From positions 1-64,000 of the forward strand of contig NZ_JAHKPU010000026.1 in the NCBI RefSeq assembly GCF_018860505.1: a DNA stretch of 64,000 bases, written 5' to 3'. Origin of the DNA: Pacificibacter marinus. GTDB lineage: Bacteria; Pseudomonadota; Alphaproteobacteria; Rhodobacterales; Rhodobacteraceae. The notes beneath the pieces are model-generated. The model saw only the letters and a list, made by a program, of their open reading frames with translations, had not been told where the DNA came from and searched no databases. This document shows, in pieces, positions 17,894 through 26,593 of this stretch. Each line of letters starts with the position of its first letter. The stretch's first letter is position 1. Position numbers and translations under genes: made by a program.

Positions 17894-18717
17894 CCGACGT
17901 GATGACACCCCCACAACCTGCGTTGTTTTCAATCAAGGGTCTGCACCTGTCGTTCCCTGATCGCGCGCATAGGCCACTGTTTGGTGCAGCTCCGCGCATT
18001 GAAGTCCTGAAAGGCCTCACGCTTGACCTGCCCGAAGGACGCATCACAGGCATTGTCGGGGAAAGCGGGTCAGGAAAATCGACTCTTGGCCGTGTATTGG
18101 TACGCCTTCTAGCGCCTGACGCAGGCCAAGTTACTTTTGACGGAAAAGATATTGGTGCGTTAGATGAAGATGCGCTGCGTCCGCTGCGCCGCGATCTGCA
18201 AATGATTTTCCAAGACCCGATGTCATCGCTGAATCCGCGTCACAAAGTCTGGCGTATCATCGCGCAACCGATGAAGCGGTATCGCCGCGGTGGCACCCGC
18301 GCGGATGCATTGAAAGCCTTGGAAAAGGTCGGACTGCCTGAATCCTTTGCCGATCGCTATCCGCATGAATTGTCGGGCGGACAGCGGCAACGCGTTGGTA
18401 TCGCTCGCGCAATCGCATTGGAGCCCCGCTTTATTTTGGCCGATGAAATTGTATCTGGGCTAGATGTGTCAAGTCAGGCGCAGGTTCTGTCGTTGCTGAA
18501 AACACTGGCCAAAGACATGGGGCTGACCGTTGCGTTTATCAGTCACGATCTATCGGTGATCCGTCATTTATGCGATGATGTCATTGTTTTGAACCACGGT
18601 GAAATCGTAGACAGCGGGCCTGTGCAAACCGTTTTTGAGCACCCAAAATCAGACATCACCAAGGCCTTGCTTGGCGCGATCCCGCGTCCTGAAATAGATG
18701 ATAGCTGGTTCGAATAA
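17890..18717 (+). CDS. ABC transporter ATP-binding protein, DppF type
   Basis: 275 aa. Walker A GESGSGKS near 57, Q-loop IFQDPMSSLNPR near 110 (the NPR triplet is a dipeptide/oligopeptide ATPase trait), signature LSGGQRQR near 161, Walker B FILADE and H-loop SHD near 218. Fifth and last gene of the importer operon. An early insertion of about 15 residues around PDRAHRPLFGAAPR precedes the usual nucleotide-binding core. Confidence 0.9.
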   Translation: MTDVMTPPQPALFSIKGLHLSFPDRAHRPLFGAAPRIEVLKGLTLDLPEGRITGIVGESGSGKSTLGRVLVRLLAPDAGQVTFDGKDIGALDEDALRPLRRDLQMIFQDPMSSLNPRHKVWRIIAQPMKRYRRGGTRADALKALEKVGLPESFADRYPHELSGGQRQRVGIARAIALEPRFILADEIVSGLDVSSQAQVLSLLKTLAKDMGLTVAFISHDLSVIRHLCDDVIVLNHGEIVDSGPVQTVFEHPKSDITKALLGAIPRPEIDDSWFE

Positions 18718-18732
18718 TTTCTATATATTTAT

Positions 18733-18760
18733 GGGTGGGCCTATGATCTTTGGCCCACCC
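18733..18760. terminator. Hairpin between convergent ABC and thioesterase genes
   Basis: Perfect 9-bp stem GGGTGGGCC (18733-18741) / GGCCCACCC (18752-18760), 10-nt loop. Flanks are AT-rich rather than a clean T run, so termination from either side is plausible but not certain. Confidence 0.5.
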
Positions 18761-18774
18761 AATTGCACTCTAAA

Positions 18775-19194
18775 TCATTTGGCCAATTCAGGGTGCAAAT
18801 ATTTCTCAAGCCCCGCACGGCAATCATCCGGCCATGGGTGTGACTTATGATCCTTGGTCGAGGTCATCACAATCAACTGCTCGATCGTCCAGATCACATC
18901 GCCATCCACAGTCACCACAGTGTAAAGATCAAGCGAAGATTTTCCGATTTTGCGCACATGCACATTGAATTCAAGCAGATCGCCATAAACGGCAGGTTTT
19001 TTGAATTCGATGTTCATTTTGACACTCGGCAACCCCAGATGACGCTCAAACATGAGCTCTTTCCATGGCACGCCAAAAGACGCGAACATTGCCTCGTTTA
19101 CATCGACAAGATAGGATAAATAAGCAGGGTGATACGCGATGCCTGTAAGGTCGCAATCGCCAAAACGCATTGGTTTGGTCATCGTAAAGGGCAT
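18775..19194 (-). CDS. Hotdog acyl-CoA thioesterase, 4HBT type
   Basis: 139 aa single hotdog domain. The motif GDCDLTGIAYHPAYLSY at about 13-29 corresponds to the 4-hydroxybenzoyl-CoA thioesterase active site, with the Asp in the DxxGI pattern. RBS GAGAGGAAA ahead of the ATG. Divergent from the monooxygenase operon across a 373-bp control region, so it probably serves the same CoA pathway, hydrolysing an aryl- or ring-derived CoA ester and recycling CoA. It is the first of three thioesterase-like genes within 5 kb. Confidence 0.85.
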   Translation of the reverse strand: MPFTMTKPMRFGDCDLTGIAYHPAYLSYLVDVNEAMFASFGVPWKELMFERHLGLPSVKMNIEFKKPAVYGDLLEFNVHVRKIGKSSLDLYTVVTVDGDVIWTIEQLIVMTSTKDHKSHPWPDDCRAGLEKYLHPELAK

Positions 19195-19567
19195 ATTGAT
19201 TTCCTCTCAAAAATTGCAGAATCCCGCCCTATGCAAAAGGGCAGCGACCCATGCAAGCCACGCTTCACTTTTATTTATGTTTAAAATGTATTCCAAAGTC
19301 AAATGATGTTTCAATCAAACGGCGGACAGCCCATTTTCTATACGAAATGCTACAAAAAATTTTAAAACCCTATCCAAAAATCATCACATACCTTTGCCAT
19401 AAGGAAAATAAATACACTAATAACAATACATTATAACGACTTTACTCACCCCACGGGCCACAAAATTCCCTCAGCTTATCTGTTGACAGGCATCCCATCA
19501 CTCATTAACTTTAAACTTAAAGCATTATAGCGAGTCTGACACTCGCCAATCAGCAAGGGATAATAAG
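19195..19567. promoter_or_regulatory. Divergent promoter region, AT-rich
   Basis: 373 bp without a credible gene. A TTGACA at 19483-19488 could be a -35 element for the plus-strand operon, but the sequence 17 bp downstream (TAACTT) is a weak -10. AGGGAT before the monooxygenase ATG is the RBS. No clear operator palindrome found. Confidence 0.45.
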
Positions 19568-21850
19568 ATGAAGATAGCAGTTCTTGGCGGCGGACCATCT
19601 GGCTTATATTTTGCGATCTCGATGAAGCTTCGCGATGCGGCCCATGACATCACCATTTACGAGCGCAATCGCTTTGATGATACATTTGGCTGGGGCGTTG
19701 TTTTGTCCGATGAAACGATGTCGAACTTTGAAGAAAACGACCCCATCAGCGAAAAAATGATCCGCGACAACTTCGCCTATTGGGATGATGTAAAAACCGT
19801 ACGCGGTGATGAAGAAATGACATCAAGCGGTCACGGGTTTTGTGGGATCGGGCGTAAGGTATTGCTTATTGCTTTACAGGATCGCGCACGTGATCTGGGC
19901 GTCAATCTGGCCTTTGAAACCGACTTGACGGATGAAAAAATTGCCGAATTGAAACAAACCAATGACCTTGTTGTGGCGGCAGACGGGCTGAATTCCAAGA
20001 CTCGCACGATCTATCAAGATAAATTCAAACCCGAAATTGACATGCGCCAAAATCACTTTGTCTGGCTTGGCACGCATCAAAAATTCGACGACGCCTTCAC
20101 TTTTATCTTTGAAAAAACCGAGCACGGCTGGATCTGGGCTCATGCCTACCAGTTCGATGACGATACAGCGACTTTCATCGTAGAATGCGGGCCTGAAACC
20201 TATAAAGCATTCGGATTTGACACTTTAAATCAACAAGATAGCATCGCACTTTGCGAAAAAATATTCGCCAAGCACCTTGGCGGGCACCCCTTGATGACAA
20301 ACGCCACCCACATTCGCGGCTCTGCTTGGATTCAATTCCCGCGCGTGACCTGTGAAAACTGGCATTTTGAAAATGTCGTACTGCTGGGTGATGCATCGGC
20401 CACGGCGCATTTCTCAATCGGGTCAGGGTCCAAATTGGGCATGGAAAGCGCGATTGCCCTTGCGGATGTGTTGAACGCTGGCAAGCCGTTGCAAGACGCT
20501 TTGCAAACCTACCAAGATGAACGCAAATTGCAGGTGCTGCGCGTGACCTCTGCGGCACGCAATTCAACCGAGTGGTTTGAAGATATCGAACGCTACCTGA
20601 CCCTTGACATGATGCAGTTCAGCTATGCTTTGCTGACGCGGTCTCAACGGATCAGCCATGAAAACCTGCGCTTGCGCGATCCTGAGTGGATGGCCAAGGC
20701 TGAAGCATGGTTCCAGAAAAAAGCGGGCGGCACAGCTGGTCGCAGCCCCATGTTCGCCCCTTACAAATTGCGTGATATGACACTGCAAAACCGTGTCGTC
20801 GTCTCGCCCATGGCGCAATACAAAGCCACCGATGGCACTCCAAACGATTGGCATTTTGTACATTACGCCGAACGCGCCAAAGGCGGCGCGGGCCTTGTGT
20901 TCACTGAAATGCTATGTGTGTCAAAAGAAGGCCGCATCACCCCCGGCTGCCCTTGTATTAGCGAGGATCAAGTCCCCGCGTGGTCACGCTTGACCGATTT
21001 TGTACACGCAGAGACACCTGCGAAAATCTGTGCGCAGATTGGTCATGCAGGGCGCAAAGGCTCTACGCGTTTGGCATGGGATGGCATCGACAAACCTTTG
21101 GCCGAAGGCAATTGGGATCTTTTGTCTGCATCAGCCATCCCCTTAATGGATGGCAACGTTGTGCCAAAATCAATGGATCGCGCAGATATGGACATGGTGA
21201 AAGACCAGTTCATTGCATCCGTTAAAGCCGCTGACAAAGCTGGGTTTGACATGATCGAAATGCACGCAGCCCACGGCTATTTGCTGGCCTCTTTCATCTC
21301 GCCAGTCACCAACAAGCGCAGCGATGAATATGGCGGATCAGTGGAAAACCGTATGCGCTATCCGTTGGAAATTTTTCACGCGATGCGCGCGGAATGGCCC
21401 GAGAGCAAACCGATGACAGTGCGTATTTCCGCACATGATTGGATGGGCGACGCGGGCGTCAATCCTGAAGATGCGGTTGCCATCGCGCAAATGTTCAAAG
21501 ATGCGGGTGCGGATGCGATCAACGTGTCATCGGGACAGACCGACAAAGGCGAGCAACCGATTTATGGCCGTATGTTCCAAGTGCCGTTCTCTGACCGTGT
21601 GCGCAATGAATTGGCTGTGCCGACTTTGGTCGCTGGCAATATTTATGAACCGGATCATGTCAACTCTACGCTGATGGCGGGGCGTGCGGATCTTGTCTTG
21701 CTGGCGCGTCCACATCTTGCAGATCCATATTGGACCCTGCATGCGGCGGTAGAGCTGGGCGACACAGCTCAAGACTGGCCGGCCCCCTATGAAGGCGGTC
21801 GTCGTCAAGCTATTACATTGGCCGAACGTGAAAAGGCTATGGCGGTATGA
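19568..21850 (+). CDS. 2-Aminobenzoyl-CoA monooxygenase/reductase-like fusion (salicylyl-CoA 5-hydroxylase type)
   Basis: 760 aa, two enzymes in one chain. Residues 1-390 are a PHBH-type FAD monooxygenase: GGGPSG at 8-13 and the second FAD motif LLGDASATAHFSIGSG near 275. Residues 395-760 are an Old Yellow Enzyme: APYKLRDM, MHAAHGYLLASF near 565 and SDEYGGSVENR. This fusion is known from Azoarcus 2-aminobenzoyl-CoA monooxygenase/reductase, which hydroxylates then reduces the ring of anthraniloyl-CoA, and from proteins annotated as bifunctional salicylyl-CoA 5-hydroxylase. The isatin genes upstream favour 2-aminobenzoyl-CoA here. No CoA ligase gene is in the window. First of five tightly overlapping genes. 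Confidence 0.85.
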   Translation: MKIAVLGGGPSGLYFAISMKLRDAAHDITIYERNRFDDTFGWGVVLSDETMSNFEENDPISEKMIRDNFAYWDDVKTVRGDEEMTSSGHGFCGIGRKVLLIALQDRARDLGVNLAFETDLTDEKIAELKQTNDLVVAADGLNSKTRTIYQDKFKPEIDMRQNHFVWLGTHQKFDDAFTFIFEKTEHGWIWAHAYQFDDDTATFIVECGPETYKAFGFDTLNQQDSIALCEKIFAKHLGGHPLMTNATHIRGSAWIQFPRVTCENWHFENVVLLGDASATAHFSIGSGSKLGMESAIALADVLNAGKPLQDALQTYQDERKLQVLRVTSAARNSTEWFEDIERYLTLDMMQFSYALLTRSQRISHENLRLRDPEWMAKAEAWFQKKAGGTAGRSPMFAPYKLRDMTLQNRVVVSPMAQYKATDGTPNDWHFVHYAERAKGGAGLVFTEMLCVSKEGRITPGCPCISEDQVPAWSRLTDFVHAETPAKICAQIGHAGRKGSTRLAWDGIDKPLAEGNWDLLSASAIPLMDGNVVPKSMDRADMDMVKDQFIASVKAADKAGFDMIEMHAAHGYLLASFISPVTNKRSDEYGGSVENRMRYPLEIFHAMRAEWPESKPMTVRISAHDWMGDAGVNPEDAVAIAQMFKDAGADAINVSSGQTDKGEQPIYGRMFQVPFSDRVRNELAVPTLVAGNIYEPDHVNSTLMAGRADLVLLARPHLADPYWTLHAAVELGDTAQDWPAPYEGGRRQAITLAEREKAMAV

Positions 21851-22590
21851 GTTTGATCGGAAAAACGGCCTTTGTAACAGGTGGCGGGTCTGGTGTGGGG
21901 GCGGTTATCGCCCTGCAACTGGCCGAAGCTGGCGCGCAGGTCACGATTTGCGGACGGCGCTTGACCCCGTTGCAGGCAGTTGCTGCGCAGCATGAAAACA
22001 TCACCGCCACTGTCGCAGACATCACTGACGAGGCAGCCATATCAGCAGCCATATCAGCAGCCGCCCCCGATATTGTTGTAGCCAATGCGGGCGCATCTGA
22101 AAGCGCGCCTTTTGTCAAAACCGAACTTGAAGCCTTTGAACGGATCATGTCGGTCAACGTCACGGGGACGTTTTTGACGTTGCGTGAGGGTGCGAAGGCA
22201 ATGAAAGAAAAGCCTTGGGGCCGATTGATCGCCATAGCATCCACGGCAGGCATCAAAGGCTACCCTTATGTGGCGCCTTATGCGGCCGCCAAACATGGTG
22301 TGGTCGGCATGGTCAAATCCGTGGCCCTTGAACTGGCCCGCAAAGGCATCACTGTGAACGCCATCTGCCCAGGTTTTCTAGACACTGAAATGACCGAACG
22401 TTCTATCGCCAATATTGTGGAAAAAACTGGCCGCACAGCGCAAGAAGCCCGTGCAAGCCTAGAGGCCACAAATCCCATGCACCGCCTCGTACCGCCACAA
22501 GATGTGGCTGCGGCTGTGCTTTGGTTATGTGCTGAAGGGTCAGACATGGTCACAGGTCAAAGCATTTCTGTGTCTGGCGGTGAAACATGA
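21847..22590 (+). CDS. SDR-family 3-hydroxyacyl-CoA/alcohol dehydrogenase-like protein
   Basis: 247 aa. TGGGSGVG at about 10-17, NAGAS near 80, and catalytic Ser-Tyr-Lys seen as STAGIKGYPYVAPYAAAKH around 140-158. ATGA overlap with the fusion monooxygenase upstream and with the thioesterase downstream. By position it should oxidise or reduce the alicyclic CoA ester made by the monooxygenase/reductase, in a beta-oxidation-like step. That is inference. Confidence 0.85.
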   Translation: MSLIGKTAFVTGGGSGVGAVIALQLAEAGAQVTICGRRLTPLQAVAAQHENITATVADITDEAAISAAISAAAPDIVVANAGASESAPFVKTELEAFERIMSVNVTGTFLTLREGAKAMKEKPWGRLIAIASTAGIKGYPYVAPYAAAKHGVVGMVKSVALELARKGITVNAICPGFLDTEMTERSIANIVEKTGRTAQEARASLEATNPMHRLVPPQDVAAAVLWLCAEGSDMVTGQSISVSGGET

Positions 22591-23030
22591 GCAAGGTTTT
22601 CACACACAAACGTCAGGTTGAATTCAACCATTGCGACCCCGCAGGAATCGTTTTCTACCCTCGCTATTTTGAAATGATCTCCTCAGTCTGCGAGCGTTTT
22701 TTTTCTGACGCCATCGATTTCAGCTGGGCCAGCACAGTCATGAAACAGGGCTACGGCACCCCGATGGGCAATATCGAGGTCCGCTTTCACGCGGCCTCAC
22801 GCCTTGAGGATTGGCTTGATTTTTCGCTCTGCGTCGAAAAAATCGGAAACGCCTCGGTTACCTTTGTCATCACATGTTCTTGCGCGGGCGAGCCCCGCTT
22901 TACATGCACAGCGACGCTTATCTACGCAAATATTGCCACCAACACATCCCATCCATGGCCAGACGCCCCGCGTGCTGCAATGCAACACTACATCACCCCT
23001 TCCCTAGATGAAAAGAAAGTCACCTTATGA
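22587..23030 (+). CDS. Hotdog acyl-CoA thioesterase, 4-hydroxybenzoyl-CoA thioesterase-like
   Basis: 147 aa. FNHCDPAGIVFYPRYFEM near residues 13-30 is the canonical 4HBT active-site segment, with the catalytic Asp in CDPAG. Overlaps both neighbours by four bases. Likely releases a free acid from an aromatic or alicyclic CoA ester formed by the first two operon genes. It is only distantly similar by eye to the thioesterase at 18775, so they probably act on different intermediates. Confidence 0.85.
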   Translation: MSKVFTHKRQVEFNHCDPAGIVFYPRYFEMISSVCERFFSDAIDFSWASTVMKQGYGTPMGNIEVRFHAASRLEDWLDFSLCVEKIGNASVTFVITCSCAGEPRFTCTATLIYANIATNTSHPWPDAPRAAMQHYITPSLDEKKVTL

Positions 23031-23440
23031 GCGCCCTGACGCCCCACAGTTTTCTTCAGCCAGATGGTTGGATCCCTGCAAAAGGCTACGCCAACGGTGT
23101 ATTGGCCGAAGGAAAGATGATTTTCACAGGCGGCTTGGTCGGCTGGAATGCGCAACAAGAATGGCAACACCACGATATGGTTGGTCAGTTTCGCCAGACG
23201 CTGGAAAACATCGTCGCAGTCTTGGAAACGGCAGGTGCCACCCCTCAACATCTCGTGCGTTTGACATGGTACATTACTGATAAAAAAGAATATAATGACA
23301 ACCTACGGGCTTTCGGCGCTGCCTACCGCGACATCATTGGCAAACATTTCCCTGCGATGGCTGTCGTTCAGGTTGTGGCCTTGATGGAAGACGAGGCGAA
23401 AATCGAAATCGAGGCAACGGCAGTCATTCCTCATGACTGA
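23027..23440 (+). CDS. RidA/YjgF-family protein lacking the catalytic arginine
   Basis: 137 aa RidA fold: FTGGLVGWN near 33, LENIVAVLETAGATPQHLVRLT near 59-80 and KIEIEATAVI at the end. Canonical RidA enzymes deaminate enamines/imines using an Arg in a PAR motif; here the segment reads FPAMAVVQVV, with Met in place of Arg. Such Arg-less members form other Rid subfamilies with unknown or non-deaminase roles. An enamine intermediate is expected from a 2-aminobenzoyl-CoA reductase, so the family fits the pathway, but the missing residue means the chemistry may differ. ATGA overlaps on both sides. Confidence 0.8.
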   Translation: MSALTPHSFLQPDGWIPAKGYANGVLAEGKMIFTGGLVGWNAQQEWQHHDMVGQFRQTLENIVAVLETAGATPQHLVRLTWYITDKKEYNDNLRAFGAAYRDIIGKHFPAMAVVQVVALMEDEAKIEIEATAVIPHD

Positions 23441-23807
23441 TATATCGCTCCCCAAAGGCCAGCCCGTTTTGATCACAACAGCCCCCTATAGCGAGGCAAC
23501 TCCGCGCGGCGCGGTGACTGGCGCGTGGATCATGGGGCAACTCGACATTGCAGCGGGCCTTGCAGGTCAGCACGCCAGCGGCGGTGACGCGCTTATGGTG
23601 TCGATCAAAGACCTGACATTCCACGCCCCGCTGCTTGCAGGTGTAGAATTTGCTGTGCATGCAACATTGACGCGCACAGGCAATACATCCTTCGACCTTT
23701 CGTTTTCAGGATGGGCAAACCCCAAAACCACCTGCACGCAGATCTTTAGCGCAGATGTCTTGCTTGTCGCAGTTGATGCCGAAGGGAAGCCTCGCAAAAT
23801 CGCTTGA
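23433..23807 (+). CDS. YciA-like hotdog acyl-CoA thioesterase
   Basis: 124 aa. ATPRGAVTGAWIMGQLDIAAG near residues 22-42 matches the acyl-CoA hydrolase (YciA/BFIT) pattern, with the catalytic Asp in QLD. Shorter than typical YciA (about 130-150 aa). Last gene of the monooxygenase operon, overlapping the RidA-like gene by eight bases and followed by a terminator. It may act as general CoA-ester release or act on a short-chain product. Confidence 0.7.
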   Translation: MTDISLPKGQPVLITTAPYSEATPRGAVTGAWIMGQLDIAAGLAGQHASGGDALMVSIKDLTFHAPLLAGVEFAVHATLTRTGNTSFDLSFSGWANPKTTCTQIFSADVLLVAVDAEGKPRKIA

Positions 23808-23878
23808 TGAATTTTCCGACCCCATTGGCTCACAGACTGCCGCGCAAATCCTTCCCGTTATCGCTATAAAAAACCAAC

Positions 23879-23904
23879 AAAAAGACCCCCGTAGGGGTCT
23901 TTTC
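23879..23904. terminator. Bidirectional rho-independent terminator
   Basis: AAAAAGACCCC then CGTA then GGGGTCTTTTC: a 7-bp GC-rich core stem flanked by A and T runs on both sides. It sits between the convergent YciA-like gene and flavin reductase gene and suits termination in both directions. Confidence 0.8.
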
Positions 23905-23920
23905 TCTGGAATGCCCTCTC

Positions 23921-24406
23921 TCAGACAGCTTCTAAACGTCTGAAATGAGACTGCGCATAAAGCAAGGCATCCCCCTCGCGCAGCGCCGCATCCTTTATAG
24001 CCCCGATAAAGACCACATGGCTGCCGTTCTCGCTTGATGATGTGACCTCACAAGACAGGCTCGCCAACGCTGCCTTAAGACGCGGCAGTCCCGCAGCGCA
24101 AGCGGTCCAGTCTGCGGGCGTGAATTTATCGGCCCCCGTTTCGCCTGTCACACCAGCAAAACAAAGCGCCACATCACAATGGTCATTATCTAAAAGCTGC
24201 ACAGAAAATTTCCCCGAACGCTCGATCTCCTGACATGTTCCGGTTTTGCGATTAACACAGACAAGGATCGACGGCGGGCTGTCTGTGACCGAACACACCG
24301 CCGTCGCCGTGATCCCACGCCTCAGCGTATCTTTTCCTGTGGTGATCAGCGTCACAGCACTTGGGAAAAGCCCCATGGCCTGACGAAATGTCGCGATATC
24401 CACCAT
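23921..24406 (-). CDS. Flavin reductase (StyB/IifD-like)
   Basis: 161 aa from the ATG at 24406; upstream extension into the monooxygenase gene is not credible. Flavin-reductase fold: FRQAMGLFPSAVTLITT near 7-23, ITATAVCSVTDSPPSILVCVN near 32-52, and FSVQLL. It reduces FAD or FMN with NAD(P)H and passes it to the partner monooxygenase. It starts one base after the StyA-like stop, the usual pairing in two-component styrene/indole monooxygenases. Confidence 0.85.
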   Translation of the reverse strand: MVDIATFRQAMGLFPSAVTLITTGKDTLRRGITATAVCSVTDSPPSILVCVNRKTGTCQEIERSGKFSVQLLDNDHCDVALCFAGVTGETGADKFTPADWTACAAGLPRLKAALASLSCEVTSSSENGSHVVFIGAIKDAALREGDALLYAQSHFRRLEAV

Positions 24407-24407
24407 A

Positions 24408-25637
24408 TCACGCCGCCTGAAGGCTGGTGAGATACTCTTGCGCCGCCGCTTCATCAGCGAACCACGGAAAGAAATCACGCGGATCGTCAAACCCGTTGGC
24501 AAGGCGTTGTGCGAGCCCCGGCAAAACCTGCGCGGAGCCCATGATGTCCAGCACAAAGGGGGGCGGCGGCAAGAGCATCATATTGGTCCAACGCACAACC
24601 CATTGCGCATAGTCCCAGAAGTGTTCAAAGGTCGCGACCATCCAATCCTCGTCAAACGGCTTATCACCCTGTGCAAGAATGGCGTCAAAATAAACTGCTG
24701 CCGCCTTCGCTGCGTTGTTCGCGCCCTGCCCCGTGATCGGGTCATTGAGACATACAGCATCGCCAAGCCCCAAAACCTTTGCCCCAGATGGCAAGGTCGC
24801 GACGGGTTTGCGTACCGTCGGGGGGAAACGACCAGCAAGAATACCGTTCTCATCAGTCAACTCGACATTGCCACACCGGTCATATTCCCAAGGCAAGTAG
24901 GTCTTAAGAATGCTCAGCGAGGTCTCAAGATGTGCCTCAGGCGTGGTCGCATCTTTCCAACAATCCATAGGGCCGCCCTGCACCCCCTCGAACACCATAA
25001 TATCGCAGGGGCCGGTTTTGGTCAGCGCAGGGAAAACGAAGTATTCGCCAACACCAGGGATAAGGTTAAAATTCACCGCCGAAAAATTCTCGCGCGGCGT
25101 CATGCCATGAACATAGGTCAACGCCAGCGCACGCTGTGGCGTATCAAACGGCGAACGCTCTGCATCGCGTTCAAAGAGTTTTCCGATCTCTCCCTTGCCA
25201 GAGGCGACAATCACCAGATCAGCAGTTTTAGATTCCTGTTCCAGCATGGCAATATCGGCAGACGCAATCACCAGATCGCCGCCCAGACGGCTGAATTCCT
25301 CAAGCCAGCGCGGCATTTTCACCCTCTGGTCGACCGATTGACCTTTGGCATCAAGCCGTGAAGACCATTCCAGCGCCTTGCCCGCGCCTTCGGGGGCCGG
25401 CACGGTGAAAGAAATCCCTTCAACCGGTGGGCAGGCCTTTTCCCAAAAATTGATGCCGAGGGCGCGTTCGTGGTCTAGGGATGCGTCGAATTGGCATTGC
25501 GACGAGAGAACCCGTCCCGCAGCAATCTGGTCGCCGGTGCGGTCCTGAATAATCTTAACGTCATAGCCCTTTTGCAAAAGGCCAATAGCAAGTTGCAGGC
25601 CCGACTGACCCCCACCGATGATGGTGATACGTTTCAT
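24408..25637 (-). CDS. StyA/IifC-like flavoprotein monooxygenase (indole or styrene type)
   Basis: 409 aa, the normal size for StyA. FAD-binding GGGQSGLQLA at 8-17, then a second motif in LGLGDAVCLNDPITGQGANNA near 296. This E-type monooxygenase has no NADH domain and needs the adjacent reductase. Family members epoxidise styrene or indole. The order regulator-AraC, SDR, StyA-like, reductase matches the indole-degrading iif cluster of Acinetobacter as I know it, so indole 2,3-epoxidation is the preferred guess. The substrate is not proven by sequence. Confidence 0.85.
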   Translation of the reverse strand: MKRITIIGGGQSGLQLAIGLLQKGYDVKIIQDRTGDQIAAGRVLSSQCQFDASLDHERALGINFWEKACPPVEGISFTVPAPEGAGKALEWSSRLDAKGQSVDQRVKMPRWLEEFSRLGGDLVIASADIAMLEQESKTADLVIVASGKGEIGKLFERDAERSPFDTPQRALALTYVHGMTPRENFSAVNFNLIPGVGEYFVFPALTKTGPCDIMVFEGVQGGPMDCWKDATTPEAHLETSLSILKTYLPWEYDRCGNVELTDENGILAGRFPPTVRKPVATLPSGAKVLGLGDAVCLNDPITGQGANNAAKAAAVYFDAILAQGDKPFDEDWMVATFEHFWDYAQWVVRWTNMMLLPPPPFVLDIMGSAQVLPGLAQRLANGFDDPRDFFPWFADEAAAQEYLTSLQAA

Positions 25638-25682
25638 GCGTGTTTCTCCTGTTGTTTTTGTTTTGATATGTGTGGTCGCGGA

Positions 25683-26459
25683 TCAATCCATCAGGCGCGG
25701 GATAGCCGGACTTTTGCCCTCAGGCCCCATCGCCGAATAACCACCATCCACACGAATATCGGTGCCGGTCACGAAAGAGGACTCGTCCGAACACAAGAAC
25801 ATCACAGCTTGCGCCACCTCTTCAGGGTCCCCGACCCGTGGAAACAGGTGGTAATCCGCGCCGACCCTGTCGGTCTTTTCGCGATCGCCATTGGTAAGAC
25901 CGTCCATAATGTTCGACCACGTCCACCCTGGCGAGACGGCGTTCACGCGGATGCCCTCGGGGGCCAAATCCATCGCTTGATTTTTCGTCAACTGCAAAAT
26001 CGCGGCCTTTGACACTGGGTAAAGCCAGCGGCCGGTCTGCGCCACACGTGCAGAGATCGAGCCGAAATTCACAATGGCGCCTTTGTTTTTCGCAAGCTGC
26101 GCACGTGCCGCCTGCATCAACATGACCGAGCCAACAATGTTTACATCCAAAGCTTCCAGCCATTCCGCTCGCGTGCTTTCCAACCCATTGTCGAGATAGG
26201 TCGCTGCGACATTTACAAGAAAATCGATCCGGCCATATGTCTGGGTTGCTGTGGTGACGACCTTGACAATATCTTCATCCGAACGAATGTTTGCTTCGAC
26301 GAAAGTCACCCCGTCCGCCTCAAGCGCCTTACCGCTTTTTGCATCGATATCCGCGATCACGACCTTCACGCCATGCATGCGAAAGGCCTGAACCACAGCC
26401 GCGCCAATTTTTGTGGCACCACCGGGTACAATAGCAACCTTATCCTTCAGTCCTCGCAT
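25683..26459 (-). CDS. SDR dehydrogenase (IifB-like, indole dihydrodiol type)
   Basis: 258 aa. Coenzyme motif PGGATKIG near 13-20 (Pro replaces the usual Thr), NVAATYLD near 86, a Ser followed by YPVSK, and a conserved tail DGGYSAMGPEG. RBS GGGGAG seven bases from the ATG. First gene of the SDR-StyA-reductase operon and divergent from the AraC gene. In iif-type pathways the equivalent SDR oxidises indole-2,3-dihydrodiol to 3-hydroxyindolin-2-one; assignment here is by operon similarity. Confidence 0.8.
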   Translation of the reverse strand: MRGLKDKVAIVPGGATKIGAAVVQAFRMHGVKVVIADIDAKSGKALEADGVTFVEANIRSDEDIVKVVTTATQTYGRIDFLVNVAATYLDNGLESTRAEWLEALDVNIVGSVMLMQAARAQLAKNKGAIVNFGSISARVAQTGRWLYPVSKAAILQLTKNQAMDLAPEGIRVNAVSPGWTWSNIMDGLTNGDREKTDRVGADYHLFPRVGDPEEVAQAVMFLCSDESSFVTGTDIRVDGGYSAMGPEGKSPAIPRLMD

Positions 26460-26593
26460 CGGTGTCTCCCCTATTGTTATGGTTTTGTAAAAAAACCTTG
26501 CCTAAAGGGGGGCGTCTCGCGCTATCCTCATTGCGTCAACACTATCCAGAATACGAAAAAATTATCTTTAGCTCTAAAACAAGATGAGTGACG

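Noticed and set aside
24438-25361. 307-codon plus-strand frame
   Set aside because: Antisense to the StyA-like gene, whose FAD motifs are clear.
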